Shown here piece by piece: positions 45,345 through 54,659 of a stretch of 64,000 bases of DNA. Origin of the DNA: Lacinutrix algicola. GTDB taxonomy: Bacteria; Bacteroidota; Bacteroidia; Flavobacteriales; Flavobacteriaceae. The stretch is from the NCBI RefSeq assembly GCF_001418085.1, contig NZ_LIQH01000039.1, forward strand, positions 1 to 64,000. The letters are read 5' to 3'. The position numbers and the translations under genes were made by a program. The notes below the pieces were generated by a model. The model was given only the letters and a program-made list of their open reading frames with translations, was not told the origin of the DNA and searched no databases. Numbering within the stretch: position 1 is the stretch's first letter; each line of letters begins with the position of its first letter.

Positions 45345-45815
45345 TTACATATCCTCTAAAGCCGATGTGTAATCGTACTGTAAATCTTCATGTAAAGTCA
45401 AGACTTTTTTAGCAATGGCTTCAATATTACGATCGTAGATATTTGTTAAAGTTGTGTTTCTAGAAATTGAAGGTTTCATAGCTTTTAACTTTTTACAAAA
45501 ATAGAGTAGGAGTTCTACTTCGGTTTCTTTGTTAAGCGAATAGCGGATGTATTTTTTTGTGTTTCGTAGAATTTTACGAACACTTTTTTTAATGTAGAAA
45601 AAGCTGTCTGTGTTTATAATTTTGAACTGCTCGTCGATTTCTTGTTTTACAGTTTCTATATAACCAGCTTCGCTATCTGCTTCAAAAAGTAAATAGGTAA
45701 GTAGTTCTTTGTTTTCCTTTTTAAAACGAGATAGACGTAAACATAGCTCGGCAAGTTCTTCGCTAGATTTATGTTTTAATTCTTTTCTTATAGTAACTAC
45801 TGAAACTGCTTTCAT
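45345..45815 (-). CDS. Helical protein of unknown function
   Basis: 156 residues, basic and almost all alpha-helical (ELKHKSSEELAELCLRLSRFKKE at the start). It has no signal peptide, membrane segment or known motif. I do not recognise a family. It lies in a compact convergent pair with the cupin lipoprotein gene. Confidence 0.65.
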   Translation of the reverse strand: MKAVSVVTIRKELKHKSSEELAELCLRLSRFKKENKELLTYLLFEADSEAGYIETVKQEIDEQFKIINTDSFFYIKKSVRKILRNTKKYIRYSLNKETEVELLLYFCKKLKAMKPSISRNTTLTNIYDRNIEAIAKKVLTLHEDLQYDYTSALEDM

Positions 45816-45838
45816 TAAAAAAAAATACTTTTTTGTGT

Positions 45839-45896
45839 TCCCGTAAAAACAGAAACCTTTTGTTTATTGTGTACACTTCTGTCTAAGCAGGAATGA
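45839..45896. repeat. Degenerate dispersed repeat (CCCGTAAAAACAGAAA / GGAATGAT)
   Basis: TTCCCGTAAAAACAGAAAC near 45839 and the box CAGGAATGATAAA near 45888 are decayed versions of the TTCCG.../GGAATGA elements at 58913 and 61220. It fills the gap between two minus-strand genes. No terminator-like T-run is obvious. Confidence 0.5.
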
Positions 45897-45900
45897 TAAA

Positions 45901-46164
45901 TTACACTTTATAATGTTTTTTAATTATGTTTTTTACTCTAAATAAGCGTACTAAACCTATAATTAAAATTATTGGAGCTATTATTAGTAAGGCTATTCCA
46001 AGGCTTTTAAGCTCGGTTAAAAATTCAAGCTTTAATATGGTGAAACCAGAAGCTAAAAAGACTATAAACGTTCTAAAATAGGCTAAAAATGTACGTTCGT
46101 TGGCTAACTTGGTACGTTCTATAGCAAGCCAATCTCTAGTGGTTAAATTGTTTTCTTTCAGCAT
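45901..46164 (-). CDS. DUF202 (YidH-like) membrane protein
   Basis: 87 residues with two transmembrane helices (about 30-45 and 52-72) and the DUF202 signature RDWLAIERTKLANERTFLAYFRT. Family function is not known. The ATG is 3 bases after the stop of the methyltransferase gene upstream, so the two are likely co-transcribed. Confidence 0.9.
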   Translation of the reverse strand: MLKENNLTTRDWLAIERTKLANERTFLAYFRTFIVFLASGFTILKLEFLTELKSLGIALLIIAPIILIIGLVRLFRVKNIIKKHYKV

Positions 46165-46167
46165 AAC

Positions 46168-47766
46168 TTATCCTTTAAGCAAATTTACACTTACTGTTGC
46201 TAAATCGCTATCTGGAAATCTAGAAAAATGATTTAAATCTGGTTTTAATCCTGCTTCTGCTGCAACTTTATTAAAAACATCGACTTCTAAAATATATTGA
46301 TCGCTATAACCATGTGTAGCATCGTATGCCGTTGCGGCAGTTTTACTTATGTTTTTTGCTGTTAATTTTGGGTTTATAGTATGTAACTCTATAATTAACA
46401 AACCAAATTGCTCTACATAAGGTTTCCATTTTTGTAAATGTTCTAATAAAGAATCTTCAACCAGATTATTACTAATACGTTTGCCTTTATAAGCAAATGC
46501 TCCAGACGAGTTACTTACACGATTTGTTGGATGTTTAGGTGCTTCCCAAATACGATTATGATCTAAAAAGGTACGTACGTTTAGTAAATCTTTAAGTTCA
46601 ATATTATAATCTTCTCGTAAATCGTTTGCTAATAAATCGGGTCTACCAATATCTCCCCAAATTACTTTTGCCCAAATATCTGCTTTAATTAAATTGGCGC
46701 GTGTTACTTTTAATGCTGCCTTATTAAAATCTGCTCCAACAAGCAGTAATGGATATTCTTCAAGCATTTTACCACGTAGCGTTTGGTGTTCGATAACATC
46801 GAATATATGCTGAATAAAAGCACCATTACCACAACCCATATCTAGAATACCTTTTGGCTGCTCGTCTATTGGTTTATTAAAAAGCTTAATAATAACTTGA
46901 TCTATCACCTTAAAATAAGTTGAATGTGCACCTCCAGATCCCCAAACATTCATTTCTCTGTGTACGTGTTTTTCGGTTTCTCCATCTTCAGTCTTTAATA
47001 CCAATGGATTACCAAAAAGCAACTCGTCTAACTGTAAAAATGTAGGTAAGTAAGAAACGGTTACACCATAGGCCGAAGCACGTTTGGCAAAAAACAAACC
47101 TTGATCTGTAAACTGGTAGTTTCCGTTTTTCTTTTTAAACCATCCTAAATGACTTAAGAAATCTAATATTTTTTTAAAACTTTCTGGATCTTTATGGTAT
47201 TCTTCGGCAGCAAAAGAAGCTTCCATAAAGTATTTATGAAACAAACCGTTAACGCCTAGCATTACAGTAATTGGCGCAACAATACAACCTTCAATATGTT
47301 TTAAAACTTGATGTTCTATTGTATTTTCTTCAGGTGTCTTTAATCCGTAGTTATCACTGTATTTTTTAAAAACACGTTCTAAAACAATAAAGGCATCACT
47401 TCTTATATGTTCTACAGGAAAGTGTACAGCATAGTTTAAAATAGTTACAGCATCTTCGTAAAGGTGAGCAAGTGCAAAAGCAGTTTCACTGTTTTTATTA
47501 GTAGAGTAGGTAACTGTATTGTTTTTGTTATCTAATTCTTGTTCTAACCAACCTTGCGAACATAATACGCGAAGTGCCACATTTAAATAACCTTCGTTAG
47601 CTTCAAAATGTGACACTAGTCTAGAAAGTTCTACTGTTTTGTTTTTGAACAGAAAAGTTAAAACACCTTTTTTATGTAACGAAAACATTGTGGTTGCAGT
47701 TGCAATGCCATCAAGATGTCTGAAAATATTTCCTCTTAGTTGAACTTTATCTTTTTTTGTTAGCAT
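46168..47766 (-). CDS. SAM-dependent methyltransferase with two winged-helix-like modules
   Basis: 532 residues. The C-terminal class I methyltransferase domain (about 285-532) has the SAM motif ILDMGCGNGAF at 307-317 and a following ADFNKAAL acidic segment. Two helix-turn-helix-like modules precede it: about 13-80 (ATTMFSLHKKGVLTFL..LRVLCSQGWLEQ) and about 165-230 (VMLGVNGLFHKYF..LDFLSHLGWFKKK). They resemble the dimerisation winged helix found in small-molecule O-methyltransferases and suggest an internal duplication. It resembles the AprA-type methyltransferases of polyketide pathways, but no PKS genes are near. The substrate is unknown. Confidence 0.85.
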   Translation of the reverse strand: MLTKKDKVQLRGNIFRHLDGIATATTMFSLHKKGVLTFLFKNKTVELSRLVSHFEANEGYLNVALRVLCSQGWLEQELDNKNNTVTYSTNKNSETAFALAHLYEDAVTILNYAVHFPVEHIRSDAFIVLERVFKKYSDNYGLKTPEENTIEHQVLKHIEGCIVAPITVMLGVNGLFHKYFMEASFAAEEYHKDPESFKKILDFLSHLGWFKKKNGNYQFTDQGLFFAKRASAYGVTVSYLPTFLQLDELLFGNPLVLKTEDGETEKHVHREMNVWGSGGAHSTYFKVIDQVIIKLFNKPIDEQPKGILDMGCGNGAFIQHIFDVIEHQTLRGKMLEEYPLLLVGADFNKAALKVTRANLIKADIWAKVIWGDIGRPDLLANDLREDYNIELKDLLNVRTFLDHNRIWEAPKHPTNRVSNSSGAFAYKGKRISNNLVEDSLLEHLQKWKPYVEQFGLLIIELHTINPKLTAKNISKTAATAYDATHGYSDQYILEVDVFNKVAAEAGLKPDLNHFSRFPDSDLATVSVNLLKG

Positions 47767-48028
47767 TTTTGATGTTTTAGAACTTAAAATGAAATGTTAG
47801 TTTAGGATTTAATTTTTTTAGTGATTTAGGAAGATTCGTTTACGCTTAATATAAGAGACGTAGGGTAAAAAATAAGCACTTTCGTTTCGGTTTATTACTT
47901 AGCTAAATATAAATATTTTGTTCTTATTTTTCATATAAATACCTAATTTTATATTTAAAGGAATTTGTAAATAAACACAGACCTTTGGAATTAATACAGA
48001 TACTCTATATTTTTTTATGCTTTGTTAT

Positions 48029-48382
48029 TTATTCACTAATTATTTTGTTTCTATGAGTTAAGCCCCAATCTCTCATTGTTTCAATTACTTTATCTAATGA
48101 TTTTCCATATTCGGTAAGACTGTATTGAACGGATACAGGCATAGTATTAAATACTTCTCTATTGACTAATCCATTTATTTCTAACTCCTTTAATTCTTTA
48201 GATAGCATTCTTGGAGTTATTCCTTCAATTTGGCGCTCTAATTCTTTAAATCTATGAATTTTAAACGAAAGAGCTATAATAATAGGTAATCTCCATTTCC
48301 CTCCAATTAAATCTATTACATCACGAACAGGGAGAATAAATTTTTTACATTCTGTAGGTGTATAAGTGTCTATTTTATTCAT
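48029..48382 (-). CDS. HxlR-family transcriptional regulator
   Basis: 117 residues, winged helix-turn-helix with DLIGGKWRLPIIIAL, RFKELERQIEGITPRMLSKELKELE and YSLTEYGKSL. A single N-terminal cysteine, Cys12, is followed by KKFILPVRD. The family includes quinone and aldehyde sensors such as YodB and HypR, where a Cys in the N-terminus is the redox sensor; here the Cys is shifted a few residues. It is divergent from the azoreductase gene, with a 46-base palindrome (48412-48457) between, so it probably represses both. Confidence 0.92.
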   Translation of the reverse strand: MNKIDTYTPTECKKFILPVRDVIDLIGGKWRLPIIIALSFKIHRFKELERQIEGITPRMLSKELKELEINGLVNREVFNTMPVSVQYSLTEYGKSLDKVIETMRDWGLTHRNKIISE

Positions 48383-48411
48383 TTCTTATTTATTTTAGAT
48401 TTACTTGAATA

Positions 48412-48457
48412 ATACTACTATACTAAAGTATACTGATATACTTTAGTATAGTAGTAT
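48412..48457. promoter_or_regulatory. Probable HxlR operator, perfect 21+21 bp palindrome
   Basis: The arms 48412-48432 and 48437-48457 are exact reverse complements around CTGA. Each arm contains TACTATACTAAAGTA (TACT-N7-AGTA), itself a near dyad, so two dimer sites face each other. The site lies 30 bases before the hxlR start and 57 bases before the azoreductase ATG, so it can shut off both. TACT..AGTA is close to the reported YodB box. Confidence 0.88.
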
Positions 48458-48514
48458 ATATATTATAGTAAATTTAATATAAATTTGTTCATACTCATAT
48501 AAAGAATATTAAAA

Positions 48515-49129
48515 ATGAAAAAGACATTAATTTTAAGCTATACTCCACGAGATAACTCAAATACAAAAAAAATGCTTGATTTCTTCATAGAAAATAATCA
48601 AGATAAAACAGAAATAACATTTGTTGATTTAGCAGAAGAAGCTCCAGATTTATTATTAAAAGAGAATTTAAACCTTTATGTAAATAGAAACTTCGGAGGT
48701 GTAGAACTTACAAATGAAGAGCAGAAAGTTTTAGCTAAAAATGATAAAATGATGCAACAATTACTGGATACAGATTTTGTTGTTTTGGCAAGTCCTATGT
48801 ATAATTTTTCGGTTCCTGCAACAGTAAAAGCTTGGTTTGATGCGGTTATACAAGCAGGAAGAACCTTTACATATACTGAAACAGGGATTAAAGGGTTATG
48901 TGAAAACACAAAAGCTCTAGTATTAATGACAAGTGGAAGCGATTTTGGAATTGAACCTTATAAAAGTGTTAATTTTGCAACACCCTTTTTATTAACAAGT
49001 TTCAATTTTCTTGGTATTTCAGCAGAGACTATCAATAAGTTTGGTATGATACAATATGCTGATAAATCTGAACAAATGATAGAGGATGCTAAAGAAGAAA
49101 TTAAGGAAGTAAGTAATAAATGGTATTAA
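48515..49129 (+). CDS. FMN-dependent NAD(P)H azoreductase / quinone reductase
   Basis: 204 residues. A flavodoxin-like fold of the AzoR family: phosphate-binding start ILSYTPRDNSNTKKM, the SPMYNFSVPATVKAWFD block (FMN), GRTFTYTETG and TSGSDFG. Two-electron reduction of quinones and azo compounds protects against electrophiles. The gene is controlled by the divergent HxlR regulator, in line with the YodB-AzoR1 case known in Bacillus. Confidence 0.92.
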   Translation: MKKTLILSYTPRDNSNTKKMLDFFIENNQDKTEITFVDLAEEAPDLLLKENLNLYVNRNFGGVELTNEEQKVLAKNDKMMQQLLDTDFVVLASPMYNFSVPATVKAWFDAVIQAGRTFTYTETGIKGLCENTKALVLMTSGSDFGIEPYKSVNFATPFLLTSFNFLGISAETINKFGMIQYADKSEQMIEDAKEEIKEVSNKWY

Positions 49130-49191
49130 CTTATTTTCTTTATAAATTCAAGAAAAATAAAGCCTTCAATACACATCATAATTTAAAGCAT

Positions 49192-49220
49192 AAAAAAAGC
49201 GTTTACTAAAAGTAAACGCT
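49192..49220 (-). terminator. Terminator of the E1 dehydrogenase gene
   Basis: Perfect 9-bp stem AGCGTTTAC / GTAAACGCT with a 5-base loop. Seven T residues follow on the minus strand, 28 bases past the dehydrogenase stop. Confidence 0.9.
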
Positions 49221-49247
49221 CTGTTTTATTATTTTTATGCAGAAATA

Positions 49248-51659
49248 TTATCTCAATTTAGGATAGTCATTTGGATTGTTTTCATGCATTACGGCATAAA
49301 TAGCTTCGTAAATATCCTCAGCTGATGGTTTAGAGAAATAATCTCCATCTGTACCATAAGCAGGTCTATGTGCTTTTGCTGCAAGTGTTTTTGGCTGGCT
49401 ATCTAAATATTGGTAACCATTTTGTTCGTTTAAAATTTTATCTAATAAATAAGCTGAAGCACCTCCAGGAACATCTTCATCAATAATCATTAAACGATTT
49501 GTTTTTGCTAAACTCTTAACAACATCGTGATTTATATCGAAAGGCAATAAAGATTGCGCATCAATAACTTCTACATCTATACCAACTTGCAATAATTCTT
49601 TTGCAACATCTTGTACAATTCTTAATGTAGAACCATAAGAAAGTACTGTAATATCGTTTCCTTCTTTTACAGTTTCTACAACACCTATTGGTGTTTTAAA
49701 TTCTCCAAAATTGGTTGGTTTTTTCTCTTTAAGTCTGTAACCGTTTAAACATTCTACAACTAAAGCAGGTTCGTCACTTTCTAATAAAGTGTTATAAAAA
49801 CCAGCAGCTTTAGTCATGTTTCTTGGTACTAAAACATGAATACCACGAATTAGGTTTAAAACACCTCCCATTTGTGAGCCAGAGTGCCAAATACCTTCTA
49901 AACGATGTCCACGAGTACGTACAATTAAAGGTGCTTTTTGGCGCCCTTTAGTTCTGTAGTGTACTGTTGCAAGATCATCGCTCATTATTTGTAGCGCATA
50001 CATAATGTAATCTAAATATTGAATCTCTGCAATTGGTCTTAAACCACGCATAGCCATTCCAATACCTTGACCTATAATAGTTGCTTCGCGAATACCAGCA
50101 TCTGCGACACGTAACTCTCCGTATTTTTCTTGTAAACCTTCTAAACCTTGATTTACATCTCCAATAGCTCCAGCATCTTCACCAAAAATTAGAGATTGTG
50201 GATATTTAGTAAAAATGGCGTCAAAATTATCTCTTAAAACCACACGACCATCAACTTCTTCGTTGCTGCCATCATAAATAGGTTTGATTTCTTTTATGTT
50301 TTGTGCTGCCGTTGCAGTTTCATTATGTAAATGAGAACTGTATTTTGGCTGAATAGCTTCGAAATAAGAATCTATCCATTGTGTTAATTGAGTTTTAGCT
50401 GAAGAATTTTCTGAAACTAAATATCTTAAAACACGTCTTGCTGCTACAGCTAAATCTTTACGAGCAGGCTCTGCAATTGCAAGTAATTCATTATTTATTT
50501 TCTCAATAAATACTCTATTTGCACTTGAATCGGCTACTTGTGTTAATATTTCAGAAATGGTAATTCTTTCATTTAATATAGGATTTAAGTAAGCATTCCA
50601 TGCTGCTTTTTTTCCTTCGCGAACTGCTTTTTTTATTCCCTTTTCTATTGTAATTAACTCTTCGTCTGTAGAAATCCCAGTTTCTACCATCCACTTACGT
50701 AATTGTACATTACAATCCGTTTTTGCTTCCCAAGCTAAACGCTCTTTATCTTTATAACGTTCGTGAGAACCAGAAGTAGAGTGTCCTTGAGGTTGCGTTA
50801 ATTCGTTTACATGTACTAATACTGGTACATGTTCTGTTCTTGCAATTTTAGCAGCTTCTTGATAGGTTTCAATAAGCGCAACGTAATCCCATCCTTTAAC
50901 ACGAAGTATTTCGTAACCTTTTGCTTCGTTATCGCGTTGGAATCCGCTTAAAATTTCAGAAATATTTTCTTTTGTAGTTTGGTGTCTTGCATGTACTGAG
51001 ATACCATATTCATCATCCCAAACACTTATTACCATTGGTACTTGTAAAACACCAGCAGCATTAATGGTTTCGAAAAATAGGCCTTCACTTGTACTAGCGT
51101 TACCTATAGTTCCCCAAGCAATCTCGTTTCCTTTATTAGAAAACTTAGTATCATCAATCCCTTCTACATTTCTGTAAATTTTAGAGGCTTGAGCCAAACC
51201 TAAAAGCCTTGGCATTTGTCCAGCAGTAGGAGATATATCTGAACTTGAATTTTTTTGTTTTGTAAGGTTATTCCATTGGCCGTTTTCATCTAAACTAAAA
51301 GTAGAGAAGTGTCCACCCATTTGGCGACCACCAGACATTGGCTCTAAAGAAATGTCTGTGTTGGCATACAAACCAGAGAAGAAGGTTTGAATATCTAACG
51401 CTCCAATAGCCATCATAAAAGTTTGGTCTCGGTAGTAACCAGATCTAAAGTCTCCATTTGCAAAGGCTTTAGCCCAAGCTAATTGTGGTACTTCTTTTCC
51501 GTCTCCAAAAATCCCAAACTTGGCTTTTCCAGTTAAAACTTCACGGCGACCAAGTAGACTACATTCTCGACTTGTAACAGCAATCTTATAATCTTCTAAA
51601 ACCTGTGCTTTAAAATCGTTAAAGGATAGCTCTTTTTTTAAGTCGGAATTTGTGCTCAT
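49248..51659 (-). CDS. Fused alpha/beta E1 of a 2-oxoacid dehydrogenase
   Basis: 803 residues in which E1-alpha (about 20-440) and E1-beta (about 465-803) are joined in one chain, the usual form in Bacteroidota. The TPP-binding area reads IGNASTSEG (GDG in most relatives) and VWDDEYGIS further on. The beta part carries GEDAGAIGDVNQGLEGLQEKYG, RTRGHRLEGIWHSGSQMG and the transketolase C-terminal VDVEVIDAQSLLPFD. Branched-chain or pyruvate-type 2-oxoacids are possible substrates. No E2 or E3 genes are adjacent. Confidence 0.92.
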   Translation of the reverse strand: MSTNSDLKKELSFNDFKAQVLEDYKIAVTSRECSLLGRREVLTGKAKFGIFGDGKEVPQLAWAKAFANGDFRSGYYRDQTFMMAIGALDIQTFFSGLYANTDISLEPMSGGRQMGGHFSTFSLDENGQWNNLTKQKNSSSDISPTAGQMPRLLGLAQASKIYRNVEGIDDTKFSNKGNEIAWGTIGNASTSEGLFFETINAAGVLQVPMVISVWDDEYGISVHARHQTTKENISEILSGFQRDNEAKGYEILRVKGWDYVALIETYQEAAKIARTEHVPVLVHVNELTQPQGHSTSGSHERYKDKERLAWEAKTDCNVQLRKWMVETGISTDEELITIEKGIKKAVREGKKAAWNAYLNPILNERITISEILTQVADSSANRVFIEKINNELLAIAEPARKDLAVAARRVLRYLVSENSSAKTQLTQWIDSYFEAIQPKYSSHLHNETATAAQNIKEIKPIYDGSNEEVDGRVVLRDNFDAIFTKYPQSLIFGEDAGAIGDVNQGLEGLQEKYGELRVADAGIREATIIGQGIGMAMRGLRPIAEIQYLDYIMYALQIMSDDLATVHYRTKGRQKAPLIVRTRGHRLEGIWHSGSQMGGVLNLIRGIHVLVPRNMTKAAGFYNTLLESDEPALVVECLNGYRLKEKKPTNFGEFKTPIGVVETVKEGNDITVLSYGSTLRIVQDVAKELLQVGIDVEVIDAQSLLPFDINHDVVKSLAKTNRLMIIDEDVPGGASAYLLDKILNEQNGYQYLDSQPKTLAAKAHRPAYGTDGDYFSKPSAEDIYEAIYAVMHENNPNDYPKLR

Positions 51660-51820
51660 AGTTATGGTTTTTTAGAAACACAAATCTAATTAATAAAAGT
51701 GATTTTTGCAATACGAAATCGTCTTAAAAAATTGCTAAATTTTTAACAAAAACACGATTTATATAAGAATAGTTAAAAAATATTCGATAAATAAAAAGTA
51801 CGTTGAGAATTACTTAATGT

Positions 51821-54658
51821 TTAATACCATCTTCTGGTAAATAATTTAAGTAATGTTTGTGGAGATAAAGTAACTATAAAACGTATGCTTTGGTCGTAAT
51901 TAGGTTGTGCTATTTCCCATCCTAAATTAGAATATACAGGTAGATAGAGTTCAAAATAGTCTTCAACTAAATTTAAACGAATTCCTGCATCGTAAACAAA
52001 TTTTGGGTTTTTACCATGGTTTTTAACTAAACCAAGATCTCCATAAGCCATAATATAACGCCAAATGGTTGTACTTGTATTTGCTGTTGTTATCCATTGG
52101 TTTGCAAAGGCTGGTTCTAATTGCGATTTAAAGCCACCTTCAGACACTACCAATTGCTGACTTAATAATCCTGCTTCTTCAGAGCGCCCTAAATAGTCGT
52201 AATCGAATAAGTAATCTGTAGGTCTGTCTAAAGCAAAACTAAAGAAATCGGTATCTTGATATGTTTTATTGTATATAAACGAACCTGCATAAAGACGTAA
52301 ATTATATTGTCTGTTACCTTCGGTAAGCTTTCTAAACTCTGCAGTGGCAGAAATTTTACCAAAGTTTTTAGCCAATTGTAAGTCTGTATTCCAAGCACTA
52401 AAGTTTTTTAAATTAGGATCACTCTCTCCGTATCTTGCATTAAAAACACTGTATTTAGGCTCACCATCTGTTTCAAACTCTCCAGTTGGATCTACTTCTC
52501 TGTCTATATTCACATATCTAAAACTTAAAGAACTCTTTCTATTGTCTCTTAAATTACTTGGATCTCTAAACCTGAAATCTACATAAGGAGTGTAAGAAGT
52601 GTAAGATAAGTTAGGAGCGTAGTTGTAATATTCACCTCCAATACCATATTTAGTGTAATAATTTCTTTTGTTTTCTCTTCTATCTGCATAGCTTACAGAA
52701 GCGCTACCCACAAGCTGCTTACTTTTTATAGCATATTTAGGACTTAAACGGTATAGGAAGTTCTTAGATAAAAGTGTTTTATTATATAGTTTTAAACCTG
52801 GTGAAAAACCATCGTAAAAGTTATAAGCAAATTCTGGCATAAAAAACACTTGACTATAGTTAGGGTCTTCAATATCCTTAAACAATCTAAACTGTAATGG
52901 TTTATTGTTAGATAAAAAACCACCTAAAGATTTCCAGTTATTTCTTAGGTTCATTTCTGGAATAGTGGTATTGTAATTTAATGCTAGCTTATCTGCATCA
53001 TTATTTGCAATGGTTATTGTTTTATAACCTTTAAAGCCTTCAACCCATTGCTTAGATAATACACTGTCGTTTTTAATAGTAAATAAAGAGACCGGCATTA
53101 AATGGTCTTTTTTATTTTTAATAGTAATTATTAATGAGTCATCGGTTTTTTTAACAGATTTAATTTTAAAATCTATTTTTTTACTAGTGCCTACATAGTC
53201 CTCAAAAAACCAATTAATATTTTTATCTGTATGCGTTTTTAAATAGTTTTTAAAAGCTTTAGACGTTGTTGTTTCTAGTTTGTTTTCTATTAAATACTGT
53301 GTAAGCATTTTATTCATGGAATTAGAATCCATGTATTCATCTAGGTATTTTAAACCGACACCAGCTTTGTATTTATTAGCTATATTTTTATTAAACTTTA
53401 AAAGTGAATCTTTAGGCATATCTAATGGCTGATCTAGGTTAGAACGTGCCATATGCATGTATAAAAAGTTGTATTGATCGTTAAATTTCAAATCTGAAGC
53501 ATGAAAAGATCTAACACCCCAAACATTTGCAAGCTTTCCCAGGATTTTCATGTCTGGATAATACTCTTCAACGTATTTCATTAAATAATACGTTTGTATG
53601 CCATCTATTAACCACTGGTCTTCTCTTGGATTAAGTAGCAAAGTGTTTTCTAGATAATTGTGTAAAGTCGACTTTAATATTTTTAACTCATATTGAAACG
53701 TATCAGAAAACGGACGCACAAAATCTGGCAATAAGTTTAATCCATAAATAGGGCTTTTCTTATAATCAATTTTTGTTAATAATACTTTTTTATGCGGATA
53801 ACTTCCTAAGTTTTTAGTTATAAAACCTGCTACTTTATCTGTAACAATAGCAACTTCTTCAGGTTTTAAATTTTCTTCGTCTATATTAGATTCTACCGTA
53901 AAAAAATCAGTTTCAACAGTTTTGTAAGTGTCTTTTTTATTTAGAAATAATTTAGAATTAATTCTATCCTTACCTTTTAGTAGTGTAGATTTTGTGTTGT
54001 TTTCATTTATCTCTTTAGTAAATTCTTCGTCCAGCTCACTTATTAAAGTATAATTATTAGGATAGTTAACCTCTAAACTAATGTCTGCTTTTGGCACAAA
54101 GGCATCGTCTAAATTTTTGTTACTAAAGTATTTCCATTCACCATTAAAAACGGCAGGAGTAATGTACCAATATCTTAAATTATAATCGCCTTCGTTTGTA
54201 ATTCCATAACGTGTAAATTTATCGTTAGGCACTTGTACTGTATAACTAAGGTTTAGTGTATAACTTTTATTTGGTAGAAGAGTTTGGTTTAAACCAACCT
54301 TAATAATATCTGGATGTTTTTCTAAATACGTATAACTAGCTTCACTATTATTTTCTTTAATTGAAGTAATATTTGTGAATCCACGATCTTCATCTTTTGC
54401 AAAATGGAAGGTGTTTTTAAATTCTTCTGCAAATCGCTCTGCTAAAGGTGTATTTTTTTCTGAATAACTATTGCTCCAGTCTGTTAAGTAAATAGCATCT
54501 AATGCAACATTAGAAGTATTAAAATACTCTATAGTTTGCTCTATAGTAATGCTTTTGTTTTCTATATCGAAAGTAGCATTAATATCTATTTTGTTTTGGC
54601 TTGAAGCCGAAAAACATAAGAGTAGGCATAGTAATAAGGAAGCGTAATTTAGATTCAA
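51821..54658 (-). CDS. M1-like (inactive) peptidase domain fused to a probable outer-membrane barrel
   Basis: 945 residues with a signal peptide (about 1-20). Residues about 22-480 follow the M1 fold, but where HExxH should be, the sequence reads LHNYLEN (332-338), and the Glu of WLxEG is Asp in WLIDGIQTYY (349-358). The zinc site is therefore lost. The C-terminal 380 residues alternate aromatic and polar strands (KYGIGGEYYNYAP, YVDFRFRDPS, SLSFRYVNIDRE) and end in a Trp/Tyr (FTRRWY), as outer-membrane beta-barrels do. The start is TTG at 54658; it gives the signal peptide directly. Confidence 0.82.
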   Translation of the reverse strand: MNLNYASLLLCLLLCFSASSQNKIDINATFDIENKSITIEQTIEYFNTSNVALDAIYLTDWSNSYSEKNTPLAERFAEEFKNTFHFAKDEDRGFTNITSIKENNSEASYTYLEKHPDIIKVGLNQTLLPNKSYTLNLSYTVQVPNDKFTRYGITNEGDYNLRYWYITPAVFNGEWKYFSNKNLDDAFVPKADISLEVNYPNNYTLISELDEEFTKEINENNTKSTLLKGKDRINSKLFLNKKDTYKTVETDFFTVESNIDEENLKPEEVAIVTDKVAGFITKNLGSYPHKKVLLTKIDYKKSPIYGLNLLPDFVRPFSDTFQYELKILKSTLHNYLENTLLLNPREDQWLIDGIQTYYLMKYVEEYYPDMKILGKLANVWGVRSFHASDLKFNDQYNFLYMHMARSNLDQPLDMPKDSLLKFNKNIANKYKAGVGLKYLDEYMDSNSMNKMLTQYLIENKLETTTSKAFKNYLKTHTDKNINWFFEDYVGTSKKIDFKIKSVKKTDDSLIITIKNKKDHLMPVSLFTIKNDSVLSKQWVEGFKGYKTITIANNDADKLALNYNTTIPEMNLRNNWKSLGGFLSNNKPLQFRLFKDIEDPNYSQVFFMPEFAYNFYDGFSPGLKLYNKTLLSKNFLYRLSPKYAIKSKQLVGSASVSYADRRENKRNYYTKYGIGGEYYNYAPNLSYTSYTPYVDFRFRDPSNLRDNRKSSLSFRYVNIDREVDPTGEFETDGEPKYSVFNARYGESDPNLKNFSAWNTDLQLAKNFGKISATAEFRKLTEGNRQYNLRLYAGSFIYNKTYQDTDFFSFALDRPTDYLFDYDYLGRSEEAGLLSQQLVVSEGGFKSQLEPAFANQWITTANTSTTIWRYIMAYGDLGLVKNHGKNPKFVYDAGIRLNLVEDYFELYLPVYSNLGWEIAQPNYDQSIRFIVTLSPQTLLKLFTRRWY

Positions 54659-54659
54659 T

